64,000 nucleotides of DNA from Elgaria multicarinata webbii (GCF_023053635.1 NC_086172.1:68994681-69058680), one strand, 5' to 3'; shown: positions 23,200 through 35,264, numbered from the stretch's first letter. Notes: generated from the letters alone by a model not told the origin. Translations and numbers: made by a program.

Positions 23200-23330
23200 A
23201 AAGCAAATGAAATATCCATATATTTATCCACTCACGAGTGGCACCTATATAACACCTGTTCAAATGTTGATAGCATTATTAGGTCCTAAGTCTATTGCAT
23301 TATGAGAGGTGAACATTTATTGATACAAAG
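23200..23330 (-). mobile_element. L1-like LINE fragment
   Basis: Matches 22510-22560 and 16530-16600 ('attaggtcctaagtctattg', 'gaggtgaacatttattgata'). Confidence 0.5.
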
Positions 23331-23571
23331 TTGAACGCAACAAGAGAGGTCATCTCTCTCTCTCTCTGGGGAATTTGATGTGGGGCAATCAATTCGCTAA
23401 CTGATTGGAGTGCATATGCTCCTTATCTATGCTTGTAAATAAACTGAATACTGCAAAAACATTGTGGCTCTAGCACTCTCCCTGCTCCAAAGGAAACCAA
23501 AACCCAAGTAATAATGTTGCTAAAATGTATCACTGCTTCAGGATGTGGGGAGTACACAACTATGACTCTGT

Positions 23572-23773
23572 TCAGATGCTGACACGCTAAGCCACAGTGG
23601 TGAAGCATTTTGAGCTAAACGTTATGGCTTACCGTGTCATGTGAACCATGATTTAGTGTGTCATGTGAACCATTCCTAACCATGGTGGCTACATAACCAC
23701 AGTCTAACCACGCTCACTATTTGCTTCAAAAGGGTTAGCAGCCTAACCATGGTTTAGTGTGTCTGAACAGGCC
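23572..23773 (+). mobile_element. Harbinger-like MITE C, copy 1
   Basis: Ends CTCTGTTCAGATGCTGACAC and the complement of GGGCCTGTTCAGACACACT. The internal 'gaaccattcctaaccatg' is shared with copy 2. Confidence 0.7.
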
Positions 23774-24927
23774 CAGTGTGATTGCAGGATGCATTGTAAT
23801 GCATAAAAGCATACGACATTTTTTAAAACATACACACACACTTTCAGATTATCTCTAGAACAGGGCTGAGTCACATTTTCATAGAATTCAGTCTTTACAG
23901 TGAAAATTGTCCTTCAAAAAAGTTAAGCTTCCCCACTGAATCTTAGGGCAGGTTATGTGAAAAATGCCTTCCTTTCTCTCCCCACTCCCTCTGCTACTGT
24001 TTAATGGGGGCAATTTTCCAGTCTCCAGCTATCCTTAAAAAGGCATGCCAGAGACACAAAGTCCTGAAGTGAGCCCTAAAGGGGACACATATGAAGAAGC
24101 TATCCAGACTCAGGGAGTTGGGCAATCCCTGAGCTAACTTAAACGGACTAGGCTTGGAGAAGATCCTAACGCAGATGAGCTATGTAAGCCCTTCATTGAT
24201 CCACGTGACTGAAAAAGCATGTCATTGCTGGCTGGGGAATGCTGGAAGTTGTAGGACCTTTCTCCCTCTAAACATGCATAAGATTGCAATCTAAATATAT
24301 TACTACCTCCATGACTGTTATTAGAAAAGACAAGACCTTTTAATCTACTAGTTCTGCTTCCAGATCCTTTGCAGTATTTAGACCAGATCTGTACACACAG
24401 ATTTTATTTTTCCTTTCCTGGCTTTCCATACTTTCTGCTACATAATCTCTAGGTTGTGCTCTGGTATAGTGGAACAAAGCAGAATAATGCAACTGCGCTG
24501 GTGGAGGGTAGACTTTGTTTCGTAATTCTAAAAAAAGACTGCATTTTCCCTGCCCCCCAAAATTCAGGAAAGTGATTGGAAAGCACCGGAGAAACACTTA
24601 AGGTTGACATTGGTGTCTAAAGTACTAGTAAATTTCTGTAACTGGGGAATGGTGAGCACACAATAAAAGCCTTTTCTAGAAAAACTCTGGTTCAGGGGGC
24701 AGCTTCTTGTTTTCCTTCATTACTGCCCTCTTTTTGTGAGATATACTTCTCACCATAGCAATGTTTAAACTAAACAGGAAGAACGAGAGCTATGTTTGTT
24801 CATTCACATGTCTTCCCTGCACGCATATAAAACAGGAGGTGGAGAAGTGATGGAAGGGAAAGGGTTCAGTTCCCTTGACTTGCCACTTTTGATATTAAAA
24901 TCAAACCTCTTCCATCTCCCATCTTAT
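23774..24927. other. Intergenic with a 'gctggggaatgctggaagtt' repeat
   Basis: At 24190-24285 lies a copy of an interspersed repeat also seen at 28455-28690, 35345-35450, 59203-59300 and 60150-60210. The remainder is unassigned. Confidence 0.5.
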
Positions 24928-25036
24928 TCAGGGGTCTGCAGCTTGTGGCCCTCTAAAATATCTGGTCTCATTGGCTAAGCTGGTTAGGGTTGATAGGGAG
25001 TTTGAGACATCTGGAAGGCCAAAAGTTGCCCACCCA
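24928..25036. mobile_element. Short hAT-like MITE
   Basis: Arms 'ctgcagcttgtggccctcta' and 'acatctggaaggccaaaagt' are complementary. Resembles the squamate palindrome with 'ccagatgttgttggac' arms. Confidence 0.55.
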
Positions 25037-25674
25037 TTATACATTAATGAGGGAGACATGTGTATCATATCTACTTTCATTGTTTTATGGAAGTTTGTTA
25101 ATATTTTATATTATTTATATCTCTTTAGCAAAATATAGTATACTGTTCCTTTTTGATAACTGCAGCATCTTTTGTGCTGATACTTTCAGGACGTTATTTA
25201 CCATGAATCCAAGATCTCTTTTTTGAGTGGCAGCAGTTATTTCACAGTCTGACAGTGTGTAAGCAGAGCTGAAATCATTGTTTCCAATGGGCACTTCAGT
25301 TTAGGCACAAATGAACATCAGCAACCATTCAACCGCACCGTATACGTTGATTTGAATGTGTTTAAAGGGGATGCTCAGTGCATCATTCATGCCACTGTGA
25401 CATGAGGAGTAGGAAGTCAACAAGTCAACCATTTCCTACTGTGAGGTTTCTCAAGTCAGGCAGTGATTACTGACCTCATGATGGGGAATTCCACTTTGCC
25501 TATTTACATAGTATATTAATGATTGGATTGAAATAAAGGTGTTTATATTTACTAATATTACTTTCAAACACAGGATGCTGTTCTGGCTGTGAATAAAGAT
25601 GCGATGCACCTACATTTAAAAACAAATAAACTGGTCTATGTTTATTTTGAATACTTTATCCTAATCTGCTACTT
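25037..25674. other. Intergenic, nothing recognised
   Basis: AT-rich, no exon or clear repeat. Confidence 0.4.
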
Positions 25675-25893
25675 TGGGCCTGTTCAGACAACATGCTGAG
25701 CCATGGTTAGGCTGCAAACCATTTTGCAGCAAACGGTTAGTGAGCATGTTTAAACCTTGGTTATGTAGCCATCATGGTTAGGAATGGTTCACACAACACG
25801 CTAAGTCATGATTCACATGACACAGTAAGCCATAATGTTTAGCTCAAAATGCTTAACCATTTAGTGTGTCACTTGAACAGGGTCACTGTGATT
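25675..25893 (-). mobile_element. Harbinger-like MITE C, copy 2 (opposite orientation)
   Basis: The complement aligns along its length with 23572-23773, sharing 'gcattttgagctaaac', 'gtgaaccattcctaaccatg' and 'cagcctaaccatgg'. Start GGGCCTGTTCAGACAACA. Confidence 0.7.
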
Positions 25894-27056
25894 AAACACA
25901 ACCAGTTGTTATATTCATGAGTGCTTTCCACTAATAAACAAATGATTTAGACAAATTCTATAGGTTGAGCTGCATCAACCTAAGTGTTGGAAAGATAGTT
26001 TATATATTCCTGTTTCTATATTTCCATGCAATTTCTGGGTAACAATACAAGTATAGTCCTCCTGCCATGTAAGAATGTAGGTTAGTAAGTACATCCTAAG
26101 GTATAGATCAATCTATGCTTTTTTCATGCACGGGAGAAAAATCAGTTTGAGCTTGTAAGCTGTGAATATTCAACAAACCATGCTTTGTAGTGAACTGTTG
26201 AAAGAAGCTGAGAATGTGTGAAAATCTTTTTAGGAAAAAAAAGAGTACTTCATAGCGACAGAAGTCCCTTGATAGAGAAGTGTAAAATTCAGAGTACTGC
26301 TGTTATGCTAGGCTGAACAGAAATGTTTTTGGGGCTTTTCTTCACCTTTTCTCAACATTTCACCATCCTTCATATAATAGTTGCAGAGAATAAGAGCACA
26401 AAATCTTATGCATGTATCCTCAGAAGTACATCCCATTGAATTAAATGGCACTTACTCCCACCAAATAAGCGTGCATAGGGCTACAATCTAAATATTACCT
26501 ATATTGGTAATTTATAAAATGAGCACACAAAAGAGCTCTTCCGCTTTCATGTTAATCCACCCATTGATACAGTCCATGTTTAGAGAGATCTGGGTGAGGG
26601 ATATGAACCATCTCCATTTCCTGTTCCTGACAAGATCAAACACACCCTGGTACTCCATCTTGATGAATCCAGAACAATAATAGTTATGGCTGTTGGCCAG
26701 CCATACCTTTTGTCAGGCAACCAGCTCAGGCTTTTCAGAGTATGGGTCTTTATGGGACCTAATTATTAGAAGATTATTTATTTATTTTGACACAGATCTC
26801 CTAGGAATGTGAAAGTAATCAGAGCTTGGGGAAGGCCACATATGCTTTCTCCCACAACTAAGGGGAGGGGGGTGATGAAGGTGTGTGTGTGTATTTATAT
26901 TTGTAGGAATCAAGTGGACACGTTGGTTAAGGCTGGATGCTCTGCACAAGCCTACAAAGAATTATGTGTACATTGTTACCCCTCACATTTATTGAGTTAT
27001 TTTATGTGTTCACATGTGTGTGTGTGTGTGTGGGACATGCTACTTCTCTGTCAATC
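25894..27056. other. Intergenic with one short palindromic repeat
   Basis: A copy of the common palindrome lies at 26406-26490 (cttatgcatgtatcctcaga, then gtgcatagggctacaatcta). Two GT runs flank 26890 and 27015. Nothing else. Confidence 0.5.
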
Positions 27057-27326
27057 CTCCCTTGACATGGCTAAAAACAAACAGTTTAAACATGTCATGC
27101 GAACCCAGAGAGTGAGGTTTATGCAAGGGTTAAACAACTTTTGCATAATTCATGGTTTCTTTTAGGGTTATGCAAGGATTGTTCATCCCTTGCTTTCTGG
27201 GTTTGCCCAACATGACAACCCCTGAACAGGGATTACATATGCAATGTGGTGCCCGAAGGTGCTGTGGTGCATTGCAGGCTACATAACCCACGATGAGCCA
27301 TGGTGTGTTGTCTGAATGTGGTCACT
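27057..27326. mobile_element. Palindromic element, Harbinger-like right end
   Basis: Arms 'aacatgtcatgcgaacccag' and 'ctgggtttgcccaacatgac' are complementary. The right end 'gccatggtgtgttgtctgaa' resembles the MITE B and C ends. Confidence 0.5.
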
Positions 27327-27339
27327 AAAAGGCAAGCAG

Positions 27340-27960
27340 GGATGAAGCCAAATGGTCCTCTTGTGGAAAGGCATTCTACAATTTAGGTGCCAGAACTGAA
27401 AAGGCCCTATTTCTCATGGCAGCCTGCCATAACCCAGATGGCAGGAGAACACAGAATAGACCTATAAGAACATATGAAGTGCCATGCTTGATCAGACCAA
27501 GGGTCCATCTAGTCCAGCACTCTGTTCACACAGTGGCCAACCAGCCATCGGCCAGGGACCAACAAGCAGGACCTGGTGCAACAGCACCCTCCCACCCATG
27601 CCCCCCAGCAACTATGATGTTGACTTGAGTGTATAATCAGGGTCATAGTGGAGATGGTCCTTTAGATAGTCTGGTCCCAGACCCTTTCAGACTTTATAGG
27701 TCAACACCAGCACTTTGAACTGGGAGGGCCTAAATAGAAAAACAGTGAAGATGGAACAATATCGGAGTTCTATGTGCACCAGGTAACAAGATGTCTGTAT
27801 TCTGAACCAATTGTTTCTGAACACTTTTCAAAGACAGCCCCACATAGAGCATCTTACAGTAATGAATGACTATAATCAGGCCCATTTTCCTCCCTGATAT
27901 AAGGTACTCCCGGCTACTGCAACCACCTAGCCATACAGGAGTAGCAGTTGATAGAAGAGT
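27340..27960 (+). repeat. Interspersed repeat interrupted by CR1
   Basis: Left part 'gcattctacaatttaggtgc' and right part 'tagtctggtcccagaccctt', 'aacaccagcactttgaactg', 'agccccacatagagcatctt' belong to one abundant reptile repeat. The CR1 end at 27463-27612 splits it. Its class is not certain. Confidence 0.5.
27463..27612 (-). mobile_element. CR1 LINE 3' end, antisense
   Basis: 'ataagaacatatgaagtgcc', 'gatcagaccaagggtccatc' and 'accctcccacccatgccccc' are the complement of the CR1 3' end. Confidence 0.8.
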
Positions 27961-28098
27961 ATCCCAAACTATGAATCTGATTCTTAAAGGGAAGACGAAA
28001 CATACTTTGTTTAAAAAACTAAAGTATATTCATTTGTATTCTTTGCTGCTTCCACTCTTCCTTAATCTGATGTAGGTTCTGGTCTTGAATTTTTTAAA

Positions 28099-28170
28099 GC
28101 TGCAATCCTATACAAACATACATGGAAGTAAGCCTCCCTTAACTCATTGAGACATGCCTCCTGACTTGGA
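28099..28170. repeat. Short palindromic repeat copy
   Basis: Begins 'agctgcaatcctatacaaac' and 'ggaagtaagcctcc'; the right arm is diverged. Confidence 0.5.
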
Positions 28171-28316
28171 ATGTTTAGAACCGTGCTGTGCTCTTTTTCA
28201 CTTCCTGTCTCAAACTTATATTTTTTTTAAAAAACAGTAAAATGTGTTTGAATACACGGTTCTGTCTCCACTGAAAATACAGACAAGATCTCCCCCATTG
28301 CAAATATTCTAGTCCA

Positions 28317-28385
28317 GCCTTCCCCAACCTCGTGCCCTTCAGATGTGTTGGGGCTACTACTCCTAGCATCTTCCAGCCAGCGAAG
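28317..28385. repeat. One arm of a hAT-like MITE
   Basis: 'ccagccttccccaacctcgt' and 'cccttcagatgtgttggggc' match the left arm of the complete copy at 50184-50296. Confidence 0.55.
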
Positions 28386-28454
28386 TATCATTCTCCCAAA
28401 ACTACTCCCTTTCTCATCATGAAACATGGGAACTGACAGACAACTTTATTCTTT

Positions 28455-28690
28455 CTTAAGGCGCAATCCTATGCATATTTGGAAGGAACAAAGTTCTGCA
28501 ACTCCCACCACACTCCAGAGAGCATAGCTGGGGCGTGCTGGGAATTCTCCTATGCATGTTAAGTTTTTTTTTTAAAAAAAGGGGGGGTTCCTCATAATTC
28601 CCAGGATTCTTCAGACAGCACAGCATAGCTGGCTGGGGAATGCTGGGCGTTGTAGGGTTGCAGAGGGTTCCACCTTTAGTAAGTTGAGCT
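28455..28690. repeat. Two copies of the 'gctggggaatgctggg' repeat
   Basis: 28455-28565 and 28595-28690 carry related 'ctgcaactcccaccacactc' and 'tggggaatgctgggcgttgt' sequence in opposing orientation. Confidence 0.5.
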
Positions 28691-28949
28691 AAAGTAACTT
28701 CTCAATCTGATCTTTATTACATTCAACTAACCTCCTTCCCCAACTGCCTTTGTAATCCATTCAACGCCAAAGGGCCAGTCCCAACAATCTTAACGTCTTT
28801 TGCATTTATTAATTTAGGTTTTATTAATATCAGATGACCTGGATTCCGTCCCCCCTTTTGGGGAACTCATTCCAATCTCCTCTACATCCACAGTCTTGCC
28901 TTCCATAATTCCTCTCTCAAACTCCTCCTCCTCCTCCATCTCCTTCTAC

Positions 28950-29700
28950 ATGCCTTCCCGTGCTCTTTCCCCCAAACCCATTCCCAACCCGTCTTCCCTT
29001 CCCCCGTCCCTCCTCGCTAATCTTCCGGGAGAAACGGAAACCCCTAACTAAAAGCGCCGGCCGACCAACCCCTCCTCCCTTTCGGACCGCCTGCTCCGCT
29101 CAAGACCTCCAAGGCGCCTGCGCGCCACCCTTCCCCTCGTCGTCTCTTCGACTAGCGTTCAAGTGCGCTTGCGCTGCAGCGGCTCCATTCTTACCAAGCT
29201 GCAGCTTTATCAGCAACACAGGGGCGGAGCAGAGCATCAGCCATGCATTGCAGCAGCAGGAGCAACAGCAGCGGCAGGGATTAGGCGCGTCTGTTGCTCC
29301 CATTCGTCTGAATGCCTCTTTTAGGGCGTCCAGGAGGCCAGGTATCTGTGCACCCACCCCCACCGTTAGCGCCTCCGCAGCCGCCACCGCCGCCACCAGG
29401 TAATCACCCCCCCTCCTTGCACTGTCATGTTGCATGGACTTTTCTAAAGGGGAGGGCTTGGGGGCTTGGAGGGGGAAGGGGAGGCAGGGAGGGGGATATG
29501 CGGATGGTGAGGGGGAAGGGAGCATTGTTTGGAGCGATCAGGAGGCTGCAGAACTGTGTGGAAGGATGTGGGCATGGCTAGCGGCGCTGATGGGCAAAGG
29601 GATCTTGTTTGGGTGGAAGAGGGCAGTGGGGTGGGCGGGACAAGGAAGGGTTCGCATTTGGGTCTTGGTTGCCTCCTCGCTTATTTCTCAAAGGTCGTGG
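28950..29700 (+). promoter_or_regulatory. CLASP1: CpG-rich block, likely CLASP1 promoter and first exon
   Basis: The strongest CpG-rich region in the window, with 'aaaagcgccggccgacc', 'cctgcgcgccacc' and GC-box-like strings. It has the right strand and position to be the CLASP1 start, about 24.5 kb upstream of the first coding exon. Open frames here (such as 28960-29403) run on both strands and match nothing known; they are by-products of high GC. Confidence 0.6.
29100..29399 (+). other. CLASP1: Putative CLASP1 noncoding exon 1
   Basis: A candidate donor CCACCAG|GTAATC lies at 29399/29400 inside the CpG-rich block. The 5' limit is not visible; 29100 is only a working edge. Assigned by position and by the known noncoding first exon of vertebrate CLASP1. 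Confidence 0.35.
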
Positions 29701-30925
29701 CTTGATTCTCCGCGTGTACGATAGGGAAAAGGGCTGAAACGGCAGCACAATGGACGAAGATGGTGGGCAAACTCTTGGAAGAAAGTGATCTGCCAGAGGG
29801 AATTTTCCCAGCCTGTCACCATCTCTTTCAGATGATTTGTGCTAGAACAAAGCAAATCCATAAGGGAAGTGCAGGGTGGAGATGTCCATAGACAAGCTGG
29901 GAAGAGCGGGTTGGGTGACCTACTGAGTCTCCCCTGGATTTTTGTGCTAGGTCTCAATTGAGGGGTGGGGTGGGGGGAGACCAGGGAAATGCAGCTTTTG
30001 TCTTATTCCCGCCGCTCCCTATTGTGCTTCAGTCTAAGATTAAGGCTTGACTGTGCTGCCATATAAAAGCATACATTTACCGAGATTTTTCCCCCTTAAG
30101 TAGCTTCTGGGCTTTTTGTTTGTCTTTTCGGTTTCCCTCTCCAAAATGTACTGGGGTCTTTGTCATATTGTTGCAGCAGCCTTTCTAAGTTACCTGTGAG
30201 TGCATCTAGATCTGTGCGCTAATAAAGTGGTGTAATCATTTATGGATGATCATCCATTTATAAAAATGATGCTACCTAATGTTGCCCAGTGATGCCTTCA
30301 AAGGACACAGAGTTAATTCTTTCTACTTCAGCCTCAAAACTTTAGCATTTTAGTGATGTGGAGATATGAGTGGCATCTAAACATAGCTAGATGCTAGTTG
30401 AAAATAATGTATAAAAAGTTTGATTTAATTTGACGAACATGGAGGTCTTCTCCTGAGTTTGGACTGTTTCTGTTAGATATCAATGGGAAATTACTTCCCT
30501 TGTTTTGGAGACTTTCCAGATGATGCATTATGCATCAAGTGTCCAATAATTATGGTATTGTGAGATCCAGATGTTTCATAAAGGCAGTATTTCTTTTTGT
30601 GGCAATACAACATTTGTATCCTTATTTTGTACATGTAGAATCTTTGGTATCTCTGGTGCATGATATTTTGTGTGTGTGCATGTGTGAATATAGTCACCAT
30701 TTTTATGTTACTTTTTTTGTCTACTGACCTCAAGTCACAATGTGTAAAAACTGAACCTTCTCCCCATCAAATGTCAATTATAGAAGTGAGGATAGGGTAA
30801 AAATGAAATTTGCTGTCCTGCATATCATGGCATCTGTTATGCTGTTTGACATCACTAGGAATGAGAGGCACAACTTCCCTTGCTATGACATTTTTTTGGA
30901 GAGCTGTTTTTTTAATGTAAGATAA

Positions 30926-31047
30926 TGGCCTGGTTCAGTCAACACACTAAACCATGCTGCTTAACCACAAAATGGTTAACAGAATGCATTCCATTAACCA
31001 TTTTGTGTTTAAACAGCATGGTTTAGCGTGTTGTCTGAACCAGGCCA
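30926..31047. mobile_element. MITE B, copy 2
   Basis: GGCCTGGTTCAGTCAACACA end and the matching right arm 'gtgttgtctgaaccaggcc', flanked by AAT on both sides. Shares 'aaccatgctgcttaaccac' with 13994. Confidence 0.75.
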
Positions 31048-31191
31048 ATGACTGTTTTTCCAAGGTATCATTCAAATGGTAAATACAAGAGAGGCTTGCT
31101 CTTTAAATGAATCTATTTAATTTAGTTCTTAGAATGTTGTACTCATCTTTCTCTAGTGTACATATCTTATCCTTGTTTTATAACAGACATA

Positions 31192-31290
31192 GGGTTGGAT
31201 CCAGACTTAGCCATATAGTGTAAACCCATTGAAATCATTGGAACTCATTAGTCATGACTGTCTAATGATTGAGTCTGGGTTTAACCCATG
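31192..31290. repeat. Palindromic 'ggttggatccagacttagcc' repeat
   Basis: Related to 3266-3334. The internal symmetry is 'cccattgaaatcattggaac' followed by 'tagtcatgactgtcta'. Confidence 0.5.
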
Positions 31291-31742
31291 ATTTCCCCTA
31301 AGCAAGGATAGTCTGCTCCCCACAAGACAGATACCCATCCTTATTTCTCTAGTACATGTGAACTGGATAACATGCTATTGCCTGTGAACTGTGTCTTTAA
31401 TTCTACTGTGCAGAATTATTCTGCAAAGTAGACCTGCTCTGCATTAGGTCTATGGGGTTGATTCCTTTCCTATTTGCTTCCCCAGTGGGAGAATCCAGAC
31501 ACCTAACCTTCTCACCCACCAGGGCTTATCTGTAGCCCAGGCTAGACAGGCTCTCCAACAGCCATGGGTTAAGGGTCTGCATTGTTTCTTCTCTAGTTTT
31601 AGAGTCATAGATATTATTCTGTCGCAGCCAACCATCCACACTGTGTGATCTGTCTGCATTCAAGAGTCCAGGAGTGTATGAGTTGAGGGGAGAGTGAAAG
31701 TGTTGTGTGGTACTGTTGTTTTTTGCTACTCAGCTAAACAAG

Positions 31743-33095
31743 GAGGAATACTGTAGCTCAGTGGCTGAGCATATACTTTAAGAACATAAGAGCCATGCTG
31801 GATCAGACCAAGGGACCATCTAGTTCACCATTTTGCTTACACAGTAGCTAACCACCTGTTGACCAGGAACAGTACTCTCCTGCCCATGTTCCCAGCAACT
31901 GGTTTACATAGGCTTACTACTTCTGATGCTGGAGGTAGCACATAGCCATCAGGATGAGTAGCCATTGATACCCTTCTCCAGGAATTTATCTAGCCCCCCT
32001 TTAAAGCCATCCAAATTGGTGGCTATCACTGTATCTTGTAGCAAATTCCTTAGATTGACTATGTGCTATATGAAGCAGTACTTCCATTTATCTGTCCTGA
32101 ATCTCCCACCAGTCAGCTTCATGGGATGACCACGGGTTCCAGTATTTTGAGAGAGGGAGAAAAATGTCTCCCTATCCTCATTCCCCACATCATGCTTAAT
32201 TTTGTACACCACTATCATTTTTTCCAAACTAAACAATACCAGCTGTTGTAACCTTCCCTTATAAGGAAGATGCTCCAGCCCCTTGATCATTTTAGCTGCC
32301 CTTTTCTGCCTTTTTCAAGCTCTACAATATCTTTTTTTTAAGTATTCTGTGTGGTCACACCATAGATTTGTATAAAAACAGTATGATATTGGCAATTTTA
32401 TTCTCAATTCCTTTTCTAATTATGCCTAACATGGAGCTAGTCTTTTTTTCACAGCGGCCGCACACTGAGTTGACATTTTCATCGAGCTCTTCATCACAGC
32501 TCCATGACCTCTTCCTTGGTTGGTTTCTGCTAGCTCAGATCGCATCATGTTATACTTGAAGTAGGATTTGTTTTGTCGTAATGTGCACATGCCTTTACAC
32601 TTGCTTACATTGAACCGCATTTGCCATTTGAATGCCCATTCTCCCAATTTGGAGATATCATTTTAGAGCTCCTCACAATCCCTTTTTGTTTTAACCATCC
32701 TAAATAATTGGGTGTCATCAGCAAACTTTGCCATTTCACTGTTCACTCCTAATTTCAGATCATTTATGAACAAGTTGAAAAACATTGTTCCCAATACACA
32801 TCCTTGTGGAATCTCACTATTTGCTTCCCTCCAATGGGACAATTTATGATTTATTCTTACTCTATACTTTCTGTCCTTCAAACAGTTAGTGATCCTTAAG
32901 AGGGCCTCACCTCTTATTCCATGATTGATAAGTTTTCATACAAAAGGCCTCATGTTCAATCCTTGGGCATGTCCAGGTGGAACTGGGAAAGACTCTTGTC
33001 TGAAACCCTGGAAAGTCACTACCAATCAATGCAGGCAATACTGAGTGAGATGGACCATTGGTCTGGGCTGGTGTAAGGCAGCTTCCTCTCTGTAT
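31743..33095 (+). repeat. tRNA-derived SINE split by CR1
   Basis: Head at 31743-31779 (ctgtagctcagtggctgagc, A-box) and rest at 32938-33095 (aggcctcatgttcaatcctt, B-box, then ctgggaaagactcttgtctg and ggcagcttcctctctg). Joined, they give one normal SINE of about 195 bp. Confidence 0.8.
31780..32937 (-). mobile_element. CR1 LINE, 5'-truncated, antisense, inside a SINE
   Basis: Contains ORF2 pieces: EIPQGCVLGTMFFNLFINDL and KFADDTQLFRMVKT (the reverse transcriptase FADD active-site region), then KWQMRFNVSKCK, SSMKMSTQCAAAVKK and QNTGTRGHPMKLTGGRFRTD, followed by the 3' UTR ending at 31780. Several shifts and stops separate the pieces, so it is inactive. Confidence 0.9.
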
Positions 33096-34077
33096 TGGGG
33101 GAAGCAGAGCACAAAATATACTTATTGAATTGGGTCCAATAAACACATTATTTGACTACGAAAGTTCAGCTGCTACACCAGAGATCTAAGATAGGGACAG
33201 AGCAAAATGGGTGAGGTATATGTGTTAGAATTGGATGTTGAGTTTTTTCTTTAAGCTTCAGTTCTATCTTAGAATCTTATCCTCATTATGGAAGATGATG
33301 GGGTAACTGGGAGATAGAGTTCTGAGAATTTTGTAGGGTGAGGAAAGAATAGAGTTGCTAACTTCTCCACCAGCCACTATAGTTGTGTTCTTAAAAACTT
33401 GGTGTGCAGTCATTAGCTCAATATTGAGAAAAGCTCCACCTACTGATTTCTGCAATCAAGCTGCTGTCAAAGGCTCATGAGCAAGCCAAGCTGTTCCCCT
33501 TCCCACTTCTGGTCAGTTGGCAACCCTTAAAAAAGTGCCCCTGAAGTTTAGAGGTGTAGAGAGATATGTGGGAATGGAAAAAAAAGCAAGAAGATAGCAT
33601 AGTGGGATGTAGAGAGGAAAGGGAGATAATTGAAAGGTGGATTTGTAGAGAGAGAGAGACCCATGGGATGGGGAAACGGAAGAAAGGAGATAACTGTTTG
33701 GGGTGAAAAAAGTCAAGAGAATGTAATGTGGGCCAAGAAAGAAAAAGAGGGAATCTTAGCAAAATGATGAGTAGATAGACATGTGATATTAAGAGAATAT
33801 CAGTCATGCCTGTTCTTTGTAAAGTGCCATGTACATAGGTAGCTCTACATGAATAATAAATAATAATACATTGTCCGCATACCTTAATATTTGGTAAAGC
33901 TCCTATCATTTGTCTCCTGTCTTTCAGTACTCTGGCACCCCAAAGATGTCCTTATATTCTTTGCTAATTGGCAGAGAATGGCTATCCGCTCAGGTGATTC
34001 TGTTCTGAACTCATGATCAAATAAATTGATAATAATTATAATGATAATAATGATAATAAATCATAATATTTAAGTTA
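33096..34077. other. CLASP1 intron 1 stretch with an L2-like tail
   Basis: 'tgtaaagtgccatgtacata' plus AATAATAAA at 33815-33868 looks like an L2-type 3' end. (ATAATG)n-like sequence is at 34020-34075. Otherwise unassigned. Confidence 0.45.
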
Positions 34078-34215
34078 GTGTTATTATTCTCCATATTACA
34101 GATGAGGGAGACTGAGGCTGGGAGAATGTGGCTTGGTAAGGTTGCCTAGAGTATTAGTGGCAAAGGCACGATTCAAACCAGGATGTCCTGATTAGACCAC
34201 CCACTGCCCATATGT
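34078..34215 (-). repeat. MIR SINE
   Basis: 'ttattctccatattacagat', 'gagggagactgaggctggga' and 'ggcacgattcaaaccaggat' are the complement of the MIR body and B-box. Confidence 0.7.
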
Positions 34216-34454
34216 ATATTTTGAAAGGATGCAAATATTTCTCCTTTTAACAGCCTTGCTGTACTGACCACCAGGATGGCTTAAGTGTGCTAAGGGATGA
34301 CTAATCTTGAGCATAGGTCCTTGAGTGTAGAGTTCAATTCACAGTGTGGCTGTTAATAAAAAGTGGTTGTGTGGCTTTGGCATAAGGGCAGTTCATCCAT
34401 TAGCACAAACAGCTCCCTCAATGCACAAAGCATTACTGGGTGCTCCCCCAACAC

Positions 34455-34460
<6 letters not shown>

Positions 34461-34502
<42 letters not shown>

Positions 34503-34508
34503 ATACAC
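34461..34508. repeat. (GT)n microsatellite
   Basis: Run of GT followed by TATGTG variants. Confidence 0.9.
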
Positions 34509-35264
34509 ACATGCTCATTTATATCTAAATCCTAACAGTCAGTAGGATGCTGGACGTTTTCTTATTTCTGTGACCCATGTCTATTGCATTGCTGTGGTCC
34601 ATGTATGTTACATCCACTGTGCACAGTAGTGAAATAGCTGGATGAAGGCATGCTGTGAAGGGGAGAAACAGAGTGTCTGTTGGATGCAGCCGTTCACTGA
34701 CTCAGCTGATAGAATCCTTCCAATCCCTACAGCAGCCTCTGGGATGTGTGTATGTGTGTAGTATGTATGTATGTATGATAGAGAGATGGGGTTAGGGGGG
34801 CACTGGAGAGGGAGAAGCAGCAGTGGTAACTAGCCTTGCAAGAACGCCCCCACCTTCACCTTTTACTCATACGAGTTGGGACATACGTCTGTGTCTGGTA
34901 TGAATGAGTAGAAGAAATCTAGCAGGTCCGAAGACTCCCTCAGAGCTAGGCATTTGTATGGGCACTGTGTGTAGAGGCATGGATATCTTGGGATTGGATA
35001 GTGTGCTCAATGTGTTAATTTTACACTAATCTCCCATGGAGAAGAAAAAGAGCTTCTTTCCCATTACACACACATCATCACTTTTATCATTTCAGCCGTC
35101 TCCCGATCAGGTTTACTCAGACGTAAGCCCCATTGACTGAAGTGGGCTTTAGTGTCAAAGGTCACAAATGTGGCAGTTTGTTTGGGTAGAAGTGTTTCTA
35201 CCACCTTTCCCTCTTTTTCTTTTTCCTGGAATTGAAGATGAAGGATTGATGATCCTAGTGAACA

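Noticed and set aside
28960-29525. Open frames of 147 and 141 codons on opposite strands in the CpG-rich block
   Set aside because: High GC removes stops by chance; the frames are low-complexity, antisense to each other and match no family. The region is better read as promoter and noncoding exon.
31750-31780. Possible tRNA gene
   Set aside because: The tRNA-like head belongs to a SINE; no cloverleaf can be completed.
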